Source: Calothrix sp. FI2-JRJ7
GTDB taxonomy: Bacteria > Cyanobacteriota > Cyanobacteriia > Cyanobacteriales > Nostocaceae
Assembly: GCA_019359675.1 (NCBI GenBank)
Contig: JAHHGX010000065.1
Location: 496,001 to 560,000, forward strand
Length of the DNA stretch: 64,000 nucleotides
Reading direction: 5' to 3'
The translations under genes and the position numbers were made by a program. Positions 33,893 to 44,386 of this stretch are shown in pieces. Within the stretch, counting starts at the first letter, position 1; each line of letters opens with the position of its first letter. The notes beneath the pieces are model-generated. The model did not search any database. It had not been told where the DNA came from and saw only the letters and a program-made list of their open reading frames with translations.

Positions 33893-35437
33893 CTATTGGC
33901 CAATTACATCATCTAATTGTGACGCTAGTGGTTGAGTTGTGTCCAAGATTTTTATATAACTTTTTTCACTTGCTGTAAATGCTTCTGATGATTGTAGCTG
34001 CGATGACAGTAAATCAACTGTTGCATCCGCTATATCACCACTACGACTACTCAACCGTGCGTTCAACACTTCTACAGGCGCCGTACACTGTATTATCTGT
34101 ATTGGAATCCCTTTTTCAGTTGCTTTATTTATCGCATTACTACGTAAATTTACTCTATCATACTTGGCATCTAAAATCACGTTAAACCCAATATTCGCAA
34201 GCATTACACCCAAATCTACCAATCGAGCATAAGTCTTCGCCGTCATTTCTGGAGTGTATAATTCGTTGCTACCACGTTCATACAATCCCACACCCCCTAG
34301 ATGCTTCCGTACTGCATCACTACGTAAATGAATGGCGCCAATTTGTTTAGCTAAATAACGAGCGGTCGTACTTTTTCCAGACCCCGACACCCCCGACATC
34401 AAAATCAATCGTCCCGTTGAAGAATGCGTATATTCCCATGCTTGGGTGTAATATGCTGCCGCAGTTTTTGCCGACTCTTCTTTTACAGCGGCAGGAACAC
34501 CTGGGTCATCAAGTAAAAATGAAGTTACCTTAGCACGTACATATGCTTGCCGACTCAAATATAAAGGCAATACCTGTAAACCTTCCCAATCACCCGTTTG
34601 TTCAACATAAGTATTTAAGAATATATTAGCTAAATCCTTACGTCCGCGCGCCTCCAAATCCATTACAGTAAACGCGACATCATACATTACATCAACAAAA
34701 CGAAACGGTTCGTTAAACTCAATACAATCAAAAAGTAAAATTTGGTTATGCCACAAACAAATATTCCGCATGTGCAAATCACCATGACACTCACGGATAA
34801 AGTTATTAGCAATGCGACTTTGAAACAGTTCGTTGCGTTCTGCAAAAAACTTATCAGTATATTGCTGGGTTTCGTCGAACTGCTGTTGTATTTGAGGACC
34901 ACCTATATAATTTACAGTCTGTTCGTAGTTTTGGTCGAACGCTTCCCTAACCTTTGACACAGTTCCAAAACTACTAATATAGTCCGATGTCTCAGTTTTA
35001 CCGTGATAGCGTGCAACAACCCTTCCCAAATCTTCAATATACGACTCGTTTATTTTCCCCGACTCGAACATCGTGCTAAATAAACCATCATCAGGAAACT
35101 GTCGCATCTTTAGGGCATATTCTACAGCATCACCCGTGGCGCCGAATTGATATTGCTCATTGCTTTGATAAATAGGCAAAACTTCCAAATACAACGACTC
35201 AGCACCTCGCTGGTTAAGACGCAACTCCTCATGACAAAAATGGCACCGTAACTCTAAAGTAGAATAATTCAAAAAGCCAAAATCCACAGGCTTTTTTAAC
35301 TTATATACATAGTCACCAGTTAACAGAACATACGAACAGTGCGTTTGAATTAGTTGTATAGGTTCCTGACACGGATGTGGATAGAAACCAGGTTGTTGCA
35401 TTTGTTGAATTAAAGCAGGAAGCGAAGTATCAGACAT
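33893..35437 (-). CDS. two-domain protein: APH-like kinase fold plus P-loop kinase
   Basis: 514 residues. N-terminal 330 residues form an aminoglycoside-phosphotransferase-like kinase fold (YVYKLKKPVDFGFL, HGDLHMRNICLW with the catalytic Asp, LFDCIEFNEPFRFVDVMYD). C-terminal part is a nucleotide kinase of AAA type with Walker A GVSGSGKSTTARYLA (about 348-362) and RSDAVRKHLGG. The combination is known in the AAA_33/gluconokinase-like family of small-molecule kinases; substrate unknown. Confidence 0.88.
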   Translation of the reverse strand: MSDTSLPALIQQMQQPGFYPHPCQEPIQLIQTHCSYVLLTGDYVYKLKKPVDFGFLNYSTLELRCHFCHEELRLNQRGAESLYLEVLPIYQSNEQYQFGATGDAVEYALKMRQFPDDGLFSTMFESGKINESYIEDLGRVVARYHGKTETSDYISSFGTVSKVREAFDQNYEQTVNYIGGPQIQQQFDETQQYTDKFFAERNELFQSRIANNFIRECHGDLHMRNICLWHNQILLFDCIEFNEPFRFVDVMYDVAFTVMDLEARGRKDLANIFLNTYVEQTGDWEGLQVLPLYLSRQAYVRAKVTSFLLDDPGVPAAVKEESAKTAAAYYTQAWEYTHSSTGRLILMSGVSGSGKSTTARYLAKQIGAIHLRSDAVRKHLGGVGLYERGSNELYTPEMTAKTYARLVDLGVMLANIGFNVILDAKYDRVNLRSNAINKATEKGIPIQIIQCTAPVEVLNARLSSRSGDIADATVDLLSSQLQSSEAFTASEKSYIKILDTTQPLASQLDDVIGQ

Positions 35438-35440
35438 AGT

Positions 35441-35600
35441 GATTTTAGATTTTAGATTTTAGATTTTGGATTAGATTACATTAAGAAAATTAGATATGTA
35501 GGTTTGTTGAGTATTTTATAGTACAAAACAACTCAGGAAGCATTCACAATCCAAAATCTATTCATGTCCCTATACCGGGAAAATCTAAAATCCAAAATCC
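35441..35600. repeat. GATTTTA inverted repeat
   Basis: Four GATTTTA/GATTTTG units at the left, the reverse complement at the right, with AT-rich DNA including CCTATACCGGGAAA between. Terminal-repeat design like a small nonautonomous element. Confidence 0.55.
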
Positions 35601-35613
35601 CTAGACAGCTTAA

Positions 35614-35640
35614 CAAAAAAACCAGGGCATTAACCCTGGT
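35614..35640 (-). terminator. terminator after rplY
   Basis: On the minus strand ACCAGGG-TTAATG-CCCTGGT followed by seven T. Ideal intrinsic terminator 60 bases past the rplY stop, probably ending the purA-rplY transcript. Confidence 0.88.
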
Positions 35641-35699
35641 CTAATTATTGCTTCGTAGAAACTTCAAATAGCGGAAAATACAGATACTTAGTATCCTTA

Positions 35700-35999
35700 T
35701 TAACCTTTTCCAAGAGAAAAGAAGCTCAAATGATACAAAGTGCCTTTAGCAGGATGAGTTTGCACTTCCTTAATCACCGTATTACCAACCCATTGTCCAT
35801 CAGTTATCTTGAGTTCAATTGGTGTATCATTTACACGCACTTTTCTAAGCAACGTTTCAACGGTTTTTCTGTCAATCACAAGCGATATAGATTCATTACC
35901 GTTGTGACCATACAAATTAGCAGGTAATAATCCTGAACGACGTAAGGCATTTGGTTTACTACCTTCGGGTCGCTTCTTACATTCAACTGTCAGTGGCAT
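35700..35999 (-). CDS. rplY: 50S ribosomal protein L25 (short form)
   Basis: 99 residues; binds 5S r[22 protein letters not shown] and PANLYGHNG are the L25 signature, with no CTC domain. Downstream of purA on the same strand with a hairpin repeat between (36061-36082). Confidence 0.92.
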   Translation of the reverse strand: MPLTVECKKRPEGSKPNALRRSGLLPANLYGHNGNESISLVIDRKTVETLLRKVRVNDTPIELKITDGQWVGNTVIKEVQTHPAKGTLYHLSFFSLGKG

Positions 36000-36060
36000 A
36001 TCAATAAACTTCTTCTTTTCGTTTTCGCAGCAAATCTTAGTGTAACAGAGAATATTTGTA

Positions 36061-36082
36061 GAGACTGTACATGTACAGTCTC
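36061..36082. repeat. GAGACTGTAC perfect palindrome
   Basis: 22-base perfect palindrome GAGACTGTAC-AT-GTACAGTCTC between purA and rplY. A relative, GTAGAGACATTACATGTAACG and on, is at 39601-39630. Confidence 0.65.
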
Positions 36083-36093
36083 CTAACTTTGTT

Positions 36094-37794
<1,701 letters not shown>

Positions 37795-39534
37795 ATGAAG
37801 AAGTTGTCTAGACTGAAAAAACTGACGACTGTTTTTGTGGTAACGGCTTCAGTCGTCGTGATAAATGCCATAATTTCTTACAGTAATACATTTAAACTCT
37901 TTTGTCATCAACATTCAGTAAACCAAGCTTTACAGGTTATTAGTCAACTCGAACGAACGCTTTGGGAGTTTAATAATACTCAAATATCTTTTCAAACTTA
38001 CTTAGTCACAAATAATCAAAATTCTTTATCAGATTATCGCGTTGGAGTTGAGCTAACGAATACAAGTCTTAAACAGCTTGATACCATCTTTAGTCACGCA
38101 AATGACACGCAGTATATAAATTTACTTAAAAACGAAATTACTAATAGTTTTAATCTGTTAGAAAGTCAAATAAACGGTAACAAAAATCAAGAATTGTTAT
38201 CAACAGAGGTTTTGACTCGTGATATTCAGCAATTGTTTGAGAAAATCAAAGCAAACGAGTCTAAACAGCTTCAAACAGTTATCAAAGCTTCGCAAATCAG
38301 CTTTGTTCATACAATAACAACTTTTTCGATTGCCACATTTGGGAATATAGGGTTACTACTACTATTCTATTTGCTATTGCGAAGTGCCTTAATGCATTTA
38401 CAGGTGGCAGAACGAAGGTTAGCTTCGTGTGAGAATCGTTTACAAGCGTTAATGGATGCAAGTGAGTGCGTGGAGTTAATTGCTCCCGACACAACGTTAT
38501 TAGAGATAAATGCGAATGGAATAAAAATGATGAAAGCTTTCGGTGCAAACGAGCTACTTGGCAAACGAGTTGATACAAGAGTAGAGCGTGAGTACCTAAG
38601 AGCATTTGCAGCATTGCATGAAAGTGTATGTAAAGGAAACACAGGAACATTAGAATTTGAGGTTAACGTTCAAGGGACACGTCGTTGGGTGAAAACACAC
38701 GCAGTCCCGTTGAGTTGCGAAGATGGGATTTTTCTAAATTTATCGGTGACACGTGACATTACCGAAGAAAAGCAACTATTTTCTACACTGTTACGTTTCC
38801 AACGTCTCGACACTATTGGTTCTTTAGCTGGTGGTATTGCTCATGACTTGAATAACGTGCTTTCTCCAATTATTTTGTCAGCACAGTTATTACGGATGAA
38901 ATTGCCTAACAACGAATATAACTCTTTGCTAACGACGCTAGAAAACAACGTCAAACGTGGAGCAAACCTAATTAAACAGATATTATTATTTGCTCGTGGT
39001 GTTGATAAACAGACTCTTATTGACTTGAAAGCAGTATTTAGCGATGTCGAGCTTTTCATCACCCAAACATTTCCTAAATCTATTGCCTGCCAAATCAGTG
39101 TATCTCCATATTTAGGCTGTGTAATGGGAAATACCACTCAAATACACCAAGTCTTGATGAACTTGGTTGTCAACGCACGAGATGCAATGCCACAGGGTGG
39201 TAAATTAACTTTACATTTGAACGGCGCCGACACCGAGAGCAATTTCGTCATCATCACAGTCACAGATACGGGAATCGGGATACCAGCATCTAATTTAGAG
39301 CATATCTTTGAACCATTTTTCACTACCAAAGAAGTTGGCAAAGGAACTGGTTTAGGACTTTCGACGACAAAAAGCATCATCAACAATCATGGTGGGTTCA
39401 TTAACGTTCATAGCAAAGTCGGTGAAGGTACTTGCTTCAAAGTCTATTTACCTGTAATTAAAAGCAACCCTACCGATATTTTACCAATACAGTTAGCAAG
39501 TATACGTAGCACAGGCATCTTGCCTGTGCGATAA
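37795..39534 (+). CDS. membrane sensor histidine kinase with PAS domain
   Basis: 579 residues from the ATG at 37795. N-terminal membrane helix (about 8-27), a periplasmic helical sensor (about 30-180, [14 protein letters not shown]), a second membrane helix near 190-205, a PAS domain (about 220-325), then HisKA with [19 protein letters not shown] (His at about 345) and ATPase motifs [22 protein letters not shown] and [11 protein letters not shown]. NtrB-like H-box. C-terminal codons (STGILPVR) lie within a dispersed repeat. No regulator gene adjacent. Confidence 0.93.
   Translation: MKKLSRLKKLTTVFVVTASVVVINAIISYSNTFKLFCHQHSVNQALQVISQLERTLWEFNNTQISFQTYLVTNNQNSLSDYRVGVELTNTSLKQLDTIFSHANDTQYINLLKNEITNSFNLLESQINGNKNQELLSTEVLTRDIQQLFEKIKANESKQLQTVIKASQISFVHTITTFSIATFGNIGLLLLFYLLLRSALMHLQVAERRLASCENRLQALMDASECVELIAPDTTLLEINANGIKMMKAFGANELLGKRVDTRVEREYLRAFAALHESVCKGNTGTLEFEVNVQGTRRWVKTHAVPLSCEDGIFLNLSVTRDITEEKQLFSTLLRFQRLDTIGSLAGGIAHDLNNVLSPIILSAQLLRMKLPNNEYNSLLTTLENNVKRGANLIKQILLFARGVDKQTLIDLKAVFSDVELFITQTFPKSIACQISVSPYLGCVMGNTTQIHQVLMNLVVNARDAMPQGGKLTLHLNGADTESNFVIITVTDTGIGIPASNLEHIFEPFFTTKEVGKGTGLGLSTTKSIINNHGGFINVHSKVGEGTCFKVYLPVIKSNPTDILPIQLASIRSTGILPVR
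39509..39529. repeat. GCACAGGCA palindrome inside a coding end
   Basis: GCACAGGCA-TCT-TGCCTGTGC lies at the end of the kinase gene and codes its last residues; relatives at 8008-8028 and 45532-45552. Confidence 0.75.
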
Positions 39535-39600
39535 GTTTTTCCATGTATATAGTGGCGCCTGCGATAGATGGTGTCGATATTCGCAGTGCGCTATAAACAC

Positions 39601-39630
39601 TGTAGAGACATTACATGTAACGTCTCTACA
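39601..39630. repeat. TGTAGAGACATT palindrome
   Basis: TGTAGAGACATTACATGTAA then CGTCTCTACA; near-palindrome of 30 bases. The TGTAGAGACG palindrome is common in Nostocales-type genomes. Relative at 36061-36082. Confidence 0.7.
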
Positions 39631-39710
39631 CGAAAAATTATTCTGCATACAGATTACTTTTTACATTGTTTTTGTTAAGATTAATAAAATTTATATCAAA
39701 AAGTGGCATT

Positions 39711-40748
39711 ATGGCATTATATGCGGAATTGCATCGGCATTTGGGAGGTTCAGTAGTACCTCGTGTACTATGGAGATATTTCCAGCGTCATTCCGAGGAT
39801 ATGGTATCCCGCTTTAATGATTACTCAACATTTGAAGAATTTTATACAAAGCCTCGTAATACCCTGGATGAATATCTAGAATTACACACATTAGTTGAAA
39901 GTGTTCAAACTGTAGAAACTCTCCCTTATTTTATTTATCGCTTATTGAGAGGCGCCTATATATTTGAAAATCTGGCGTACTTAGAATTGCGTTATACTCC
40001 CTATCTACGCACACCCGAACACCTGAGTCAATCAGAACGAATTGACAAAATGAGAGAAATAGTTGAGGTTGTGGGTAAAGCAAGTCAAATACCAGAGTAT
40101 CCCATTGTCACAAGTCAAATATTGTGTATGCACGCACGTTTACCATATGAAGTAAACAAAGCAATAGTTGACCTAGCAGCAGAAAACAAAAACTTCGTAT
40201 GTGGGGTAGATGTAGCAGGAGGAGATAGTTACTACGCAGAAAGGTTAGAAGAGTGGATACAACTTTATAATTATGCGCTGTCATTAGGAGTGAAAACTAC
40301 TGGACACTTATATGAAACAACAGCAGGTTGTTATCCAGAACTACTACCTTGTTTAATGCGTATCGGACACGGAATTCAAGTTCCTTTATTACATCCTGAG
40401 TTGTTACCTGAACTCGCACAGCGTGGACAATGTTTAGAAGTTTGTCCAACCACATACATTAAAACGGGTACGTTGGAAGATATTCGTCAATTAAAAACAG
40501 TGTTTGACCGTTGTTTTGAAGCGGGGGTGGATATTGCAATTTGTACGGATAATGCGGGACTACATAACGTGCGCTTACCGTTTGAATATGAAAATTTGTT
40601 GACTTACGACATCATCAATTTCCAACAGCTACAAGCTTGTCAAGATGCTGCGTTTAAACACGCTTTCGCTTGGCCCTACGGTCAACGTCCCGCATCCCTA
40701 TTAAACGGAATACTCAATACTCAACCAGTATTGGTACCCACACCATAA
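39711..40748 (+). CDS. adenosine deaminase family protein
   Basis: 345 residues from the ATG at 39711. Zinc-dependent purine/adenosine-type deaminase barrel: AELHRHLGGSV (HxH, about 5-15), VCGVDVAGGD, TGHLYETTAG (where HAGE is usual, so a Tyr for Gly and Glu kept) and ICTDNAGLHN (Asp-Asn instead of the Asp-Asp pair). The differences in two active-site positions mean the substrate may not be adenosine; aminodeoxyfutalosine- or AMP-type deaminases are alternatives. Confidence 0.82.
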   Translation: MALYAELHRHLGGSVVPRVLWRYFQRHSEDMVSRFNDYSTFEEFYTKPRNTLDEYLELHTLVESVQTVETLPYFIYRLLRGAYIFENLAYLELRYTPYLRTPEHLSQSERIDKMREIVEVVGKASQIPEYPIVTSQILCMHARLPYEVNKAIVDLAAENKNFVCGVDVAGGDSYYAERLEEWIQLYNYALSLGVKTTGHLYETTAGCYPELLPCLMRIGHGIQVPLLHPELLPELAQRGQCLEVCPTTYIKTGTLEDIRQLKTVFDRCFEAGVDIAICTDNAGLHNVRLPFEYENLLTYDIINFQQLQACQDAAFKHAFAWPYGQRPASLLNGILNTQPVLVPTP

Positions 40749-40763
40749 AAAAGATATAAAAAA

Positions 40764-40840
40764 ATTGTCATTCTGAGCGCAGCGTAAACGGAGTTTTCCC
40801 GTTATCCAGAGGATATCCGCTTATGGTAGGGTAGAATCTT
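40764..40840. repeat. GTCATTCTGAGCGCAGCG-type element
   Basis: ATTGTCATTCTGAGCGCAGC at the left and TAGAATCTT at the right, with an inner GGATATCC palindrome-like part. This is a repeat that occurs widely in bacterial genomes between genes. Confidence 0.55.
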
Positions 40841-40904
40841 AAAATTTCAATAGTAATGAGATGCTTCACGGGGCGTGACTCATGACATAATTGAAATGCC
40901 TTAT

Positions 40905-41249
40905 CTACATAAATAAGCTGGGGTCTACGTGAAAGAATTTTCCTAAAGCTTTAGCTTGTTCTTTAGTAATTTCTTGCTTACCATCAACAATTTGAGAAAC
41001 AATATCATTGGAACCTATAATATCAACTAAAGCTGATTGCTGAATATTTTGTTGTTCCATTAAAAAAAGTAGCATCGAATGAGGAGTAGAAGCTTTACCA
41101 GGAGAGTAATATTCTTGTTCAAATTTTTCAATTAAAGTAATAAGTAAATCATAAAGCTCGTTTTCTTCTAAACTTCTATTCCGACGATGCATTAATTCTT
41201 CGACAATAGCTAAAGCTTTTTCATTCTCTTCTTCGTCCCTAATAAGCAT
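40905..41249 (-). CDS. HigA-like helix-turn-helix antitoxin, no toxin seen
   Basis: 114 residues from the ATG at 41247-41249. Resembles the DUF/HTH HigA antitoxins found in cyanobacteria: HRRNRSLEENELYDLLITLI then MLLFLMEQQNIQQSALVDII and EITKEQAKALGKFFHVDPSLF. No HigB-like gene lies on either side. It could act alone or with a toxin elsewhere. Confidence 0.78.
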   Translation of the reverse strand: MLIRDEEENEKALAIVEELMHRRNRSLEENELYDLLITLIEKFEQEYYSPGKASTPHSMLLFLMEQQNIQQSALVDIIGSNDIVSQIVDGKQEITKEQAKALGKFFHVDPSLFM

Positions 41250-41499
41250 AAATATAGCCTTTTCAATGAGCAAACTTCAAAAATCTTAATTTTTAATTAT
41301 ATACACCAAAAATTGTACTGCACAGTGTGCAGTACATCGAAAAAACAACTACCAATGAAAATTTAATACAATTATACACCTTCTACATTTCAATAATTTG
41401 GTATTGCTTTTAGTAACAAAATGTAAATTTATATTTGTAACTAAACTTAATAAATTAAACAATTGTATTGGGGTTTACTTTTGCCGTAGACTGTAGGTT

Positions 41500-43254
41500 A
41501 TGGCTAACACGATTCAAACTTTACCCCAAGAAGTCGTACATCTGATTACGGCAGGAGAAGTAATTGACTCGTTTGCGGCTGTAGTTCGGGAGCTTGTTGA
41601 AAATTCTCTCGACGCAGGTGCAACGCGAATTGTAGTGTATTTATATCCTGAGCAGTGGCGAATTCGCGTAGCTGATAACGGTTGCGGAATGAACTACGAA
41701 GATTTGCAGTATGCAGCGAGCGCCCACAGTACAAGTAAAATACATAGCGGCGCCGATTTGTGGAAAATTCACAGTTTAGGGTTTCGAGGAGAAGCGCTAC
41801 ATAGTTTAACAATGTTGGCAGACCTAGAAATTATGAGTCGTCCAACAAATTGTTATATTGGCACCGATATAAACAACTGTGGTTTTAGAGTTACATATAG
41901 TAACGGTGGAGAAATACAAGAAATAGCAGCAACCGCAATGGCGCCGGGTACAGTTGTGACAGTATCAAATTTATTTGGTTATTGTAAAGCACGTAGACAA
42001 GGATTACCAAATACATCACAGCAACTCAAAGCAGTACAAGAAACAATTCACCAAATAGCCTTATGTCATCCGCAAGTAACATGGCAAGTGTGGCATAATG
42101 ACCGCCTCTGGATAAATACGAGTCCAGCAGCAACAATGGGTAAATTATTACCACAAATATTAAATCGAGTTAGGCAAGGAGACTTACACGAATTAACTTT
42201 AGAGTTAGCTTCATATGCGTGTAGAGATAACATATATTTAGTGATTGGACTACCCGACAGATGTCACCGTCATCGTCCCGACTGGGTAAGACTAGCAGTT
42301 AATAACCGCATGGTTAAAGCAGCTGAACTCGAACAGACAGTACTTTCAGCATTTCATCGAACATTACCACGTGACCGCTTTCCAGTTTGTTTACTACACT
42401 TATCAATATCTCCCGAACACATCAACTGGAACCGCAACCCCACCAAAAGCGAAATTTATTTAAATAACCTTCATTACTGGCAAGAACAAATAAATCAAGC
42501 CATCGAACAAGCACTGCGTATAAACTCCGACACATTAAACGAAACAGTACAAACCAGTCGAGTTAGTAAACTTATCACAACAGCCGAAAAACAAAACACC
42601 TATCGTACCCGTCGTTCAATTCAACCTACTCCAAAAACAGACACAGAGGCGCCGGATACAGTAAACTCATTACCAGAAACACTCAAAACTCAGCACTCAG
42701 AACTCAGCACTCAGCACTCTTTTAAAGTCGTAGCCCAAATCAACAACATGTATATAGTTGTTGAACATCCTGGTGGAGTGTGGCTAGTAGAACAACACAT
42801 TGCCCACGAACGAGTATTATACGAACAAATATGTGATGACTGGCAACTAGTTGCAATGGAACCGCCATTAATCTTATATCAACTATCAACCGCAAACGTA
42901 GAACAACTACAACGCATAGGACTAGAAATAGAACCCTTTGGAGAAAACATGCAGGCAGTACGCACCATACCCGCAATGCTTAAAGCGCGCGAAGACTGTC
43001 ACCAAGCAATCCTCGAACTCAGCCAAGGAGGAGACCTAAAAGCAGCACAAGTTGCCGTAGCATGTCGCAGTGCCATACGTAACGGTACAAATTTAACCAT
43101 AGAAGAAATGCAAACCTTAATCGAACAATGGCAACGTACCCGTAACCCCCGCACATGTCCCCACGGGCGCCCCATCAGCTTATCACTACTAGAAACATCC
43201 CTATCCAAATACTTCAAAAGACACTGGGTAATAGGAAAAAGCCACGGCATCTGA
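41500..43254 (+). CDS. mutL: DNA mismatch repair protein MutL
   Basis: 584 residues. GHL ATPase domain: ELVENSLDAGAT (about 29-40), ADNGCGM, LGFRGEALHSL, then SWAR/linker and a C-terminal dimer/endonuclease region with VEQHIAHERVLYE (a variant of DQHAxxE) and TCPHGRPI. The linker includes a 42-base heptamer repeat (42679-42720) encoding KTQHSELSTQHS. MutS not in the window. Start ATG at 41500. Confidence 0.96.
   Translation: MANTIQTLPQEVVHLITAGEVIDSFAAVVRELVENSLDAGATRIVVYLYPEQWRIRVADNGCGMNYEDLQYAASAHSTSKIHSGADLWKIHSLGFRGEALHSLTMLADLEIMSRPTNCYIGTDINNCGFRVTYSNGGEIQEIAATAMAPGTVVTVSNLFGYCKARRQGLPNTSQQLKAVQETIHQIALCHPQVTWQVWHNDRLWINTSPAATMGKLLPQILNRVRQGDLHELTLELASYACRDNIYLVIGLPDRCHRHRPDWVRLAVNNRMVKAAELEQTVLSAFHRTLPRDRFPVCLLHLSISPEHINWNRNPTKSEIYLNNLHYWQEQINQAIEQALRINSDTLNETVQTSRVSKLITTAEKQNTYRTRRSIQPTPKTDTEAPDTVNSLPETLKTQHSELSTQHSFKVVAQINNMYIVVEHPGGVWLVEQHIAHERVLYEQICDDWQLVAMEPPLILYQLSTANVEQLQRIGLEIEPFGENMQAVRTIPAMLKAREDCHQAILELSQGGDLKAAQVAVACRSAIRNGTNLTIEEMQTLIEQWQRTRNPRTCPHGRPISLSLLETSLSKYFKRHWVIGKSHGI
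42679..42720 (+). repeat. ACTCAGC heptamer repeat within mutL
   Basis: Six 7-base units (ACACTCA, AAACTCA, GCACTCA, GAACTCA, GCACTCA, GCACTCT) read in frame as 14 codons in the MutL linker. The same repeat, in the reverse sense, is noncoding at 28527-28560. Confidence 0.8.
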
Positions 43255-43373
43255 AAAAAACCCTCGTAATAAGCACTTCAGTGCTTCAAAACCTTAACAA
43301 AATATCAAACTATATCATACGTTCCCGAAGGGTAGCATCTAAAAAACACACAGTGTTCATGAAGACTAAAATA

Positions 43374-43553
43374 ATGTTCAAAATAGATATAAAAGAAGCA
43401 GAAAATTGCCTTGCCGAGCTGATAAAAGAAGTAGCAAGCGGCAAAGAGGTTATCATCACCCGAAGCGATGGAGCATCTTTTAAAATTGTGCTTGTTACAC
43501 CAGAAGAACCACGTTCAAAATTTGGAAGTGCCAAGGGTCTAATTGAAATGTAA
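43374..43553 (+). CDS. Phd/YefM-type antitoxin, no toxin seen
   Basis: 59 residues from the ATG at 43374 (MFKIDIKEAENCLAELI). IKEVASGKEVIITRSDGASF is the family core; the tail (KFGSAKGLIEM) is the toxin-binding end. No PIN gene follows; instead the truncated HNH gene converges from the right with 18 bases between. Confidence 0.78.
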   Translation: MFKIDIKEAENCLAELIKEVASGKEVIITRSDGASFKIVLVTPEEPRSKFGSAKGLIEM

Positions 43554-43571
43554 AATGATTTTGATGAACCA

Positions 43572-43787
43572 TTATTTACTTAAGATATTAACAAATATAG
43601 TTTTGCAATTTGGGCAGGCGAAACAGAGATTCTCAAATAGCGTTTCACCACCAAGCGCTCTGGGTTTAATATGCTCAAACTCAAACGTCATACCAGTAAG
43701 GATTTCAGCCGTTCGGCAATAAGCACAGGCATTAAAAAAGCGAGCGCGAACTTGTCGCTGCAACTCAACTGGAATATAAGCGCTCAT
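43572..43787 (-). CDS. HNH endonuclease, C-terminally truncated
   Basis: 71 residues from the ATG at 43785-43787, overlapping the stop of the small gene upstream. NACAYCRTAEIL (zinc CxxC), FEFEHIKPRALGG (the HNH His/Asn region) and CPNC follow the HNH family. Full-length relatives continue for another 60-70 residues past CPxC; here the frame ends after NILSK next to the antitoxin gene, so the 3' part is missing. Probably inactive or a minimal domain. Confidence 0.75.
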   Translation of the reverse strand: MSAYIPVELQRQVRARFFNACAYCRTAEILTGMTFEFEHIKPRALGGETLFENLCFACPNCKTIFVNILSK

Positions 43788-43921
43788 GCAATCTCTACCA
43801 ATGCATCTAAACACTTAAGCGTATATCGAGCGCGTGCTTTCAGCACCATTAAATAATCCGCATCCACTAGCAGACGAGCTAATTCAGCCAGATCATCAGA
43901 AGACAGTTGCGACGGGAGCAT
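43784..43921 (-). CDS. 45-aa protein ahead of the HNH gene
   Basis: ATG at 43919-43921 to TGA at 43784-43786. Helical: QLSSDDLAELARLLVDADYL then MVLKARARYTLKCLDALVEI. Its stop overlaps the HNH start and its start overlaps the end of the 48-aa gene by 26 bases, so the three are likely cotranslated. No known family. Confidence 0.6.
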   Translation of the reverse strand: MLPSQLSSDDLAELARLLVDADYLMVLKARARYTLKCLDALVEIA

Positions 43922-44042
43922 TTCTTGCTAGCAAATCATGCAAGTGAGCTTGCTCTGCTGTAGACAATTTAAAATTTGCCAACGCGCGCAACTCATCGAC
44001 ACTCAAGCCAACTAAACAATCCGCATCTAGTGCTACAGACAT
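43896..44042 (-). CDS. 48-aa protein at the head of the HNH cassette
   Basis: ATG at 44040-44042 to TGA at 43896-43898. Helical and acidic: LSVDELRALANFKLSTAEQA then HLHDLLARNAPVATVF. Resembles small regulatory or antitoxin-like partners. Overlaps the next gene in another frame, a layout seen in compact gene modules. Function unknown. Confidence 0.6.
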   Translation of the reverse strand: MSVALDADCLVGLSVDELRALANFKLSTAEQAHLHDLLARNAPVATVF

Positions 44043-44203
44043 TTCATTTCTCACAGAAGATATTTGAATCTAGTTTAGCAACTTTATTTTCTATAGAGAG
44101 GCGCCTGTAATTTAGCTATACTATCTTGTACATTAATTAATCTTTCAACCGCGTTTTCAGGTCTAATCATACAACACCGCAGTCTAACTCACAATAACTG
44201 GAT

Positions 44204-44263
44204 GGTGCGTGAAAGCGCTGAAATTTTCGTTTTTGTTCAAGTTTGTTAATGCTTTCACGCACC
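44204..44263. repeat. GGTGCGTGAAAGC inverted-repeat element, copy 3
   Basis: GGTGCGTGAAAGC at 44204-44216 faces GCTTTCACGCACC at 44251-44263; loop related to that of 11682-11741. Confidence 0.78.
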
Positions 44264-44283
44264 CTACATCATTAAATAAACTT

Positions 44284-44362
44284 CTTGTGGGATGGGTGTC
44301 CTCTAGAATCCCTTATATCATGTGTATTTATAGAGGCGGGCAAGGATGCCCGCTCCACAAGA
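44284..44362. repeat. GGGATG...GCGGGCAAGGATGCCCGC element
   Basis: CTTGTGGGATGGGTGTCC at the left, then GCGGGCAAGGATGCCCGC (44336-44353) and CCACAAG at the right. Relatives of this GGGCAxxxTGCCC/CCACAAG type at 20740-20765, 62221-62252 and 63714-63737. Confidence 0.6.
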
Positions 44363-44386
44363 TAATGCTCCACAAGATATGTATTG

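Larger units (their letters stand above)
35438..35699. other. gap with GATTTTA array and rplY terminator
   Basis: Holds GATTTTA heptamers (35441-35472) whose inverse (AAAATCTAAAATCCAAAATC) lies at about 35548-35600, giving a 160-base inverted repeat. The rplY terminator follows (35614-35640). Confidence 0.6.

Noticed and set aside
44084-44170. 28-codon frame ahead of the HNH cassette
   Set aside because: Too short, no overlap with the cassette and no recognisable pattern.
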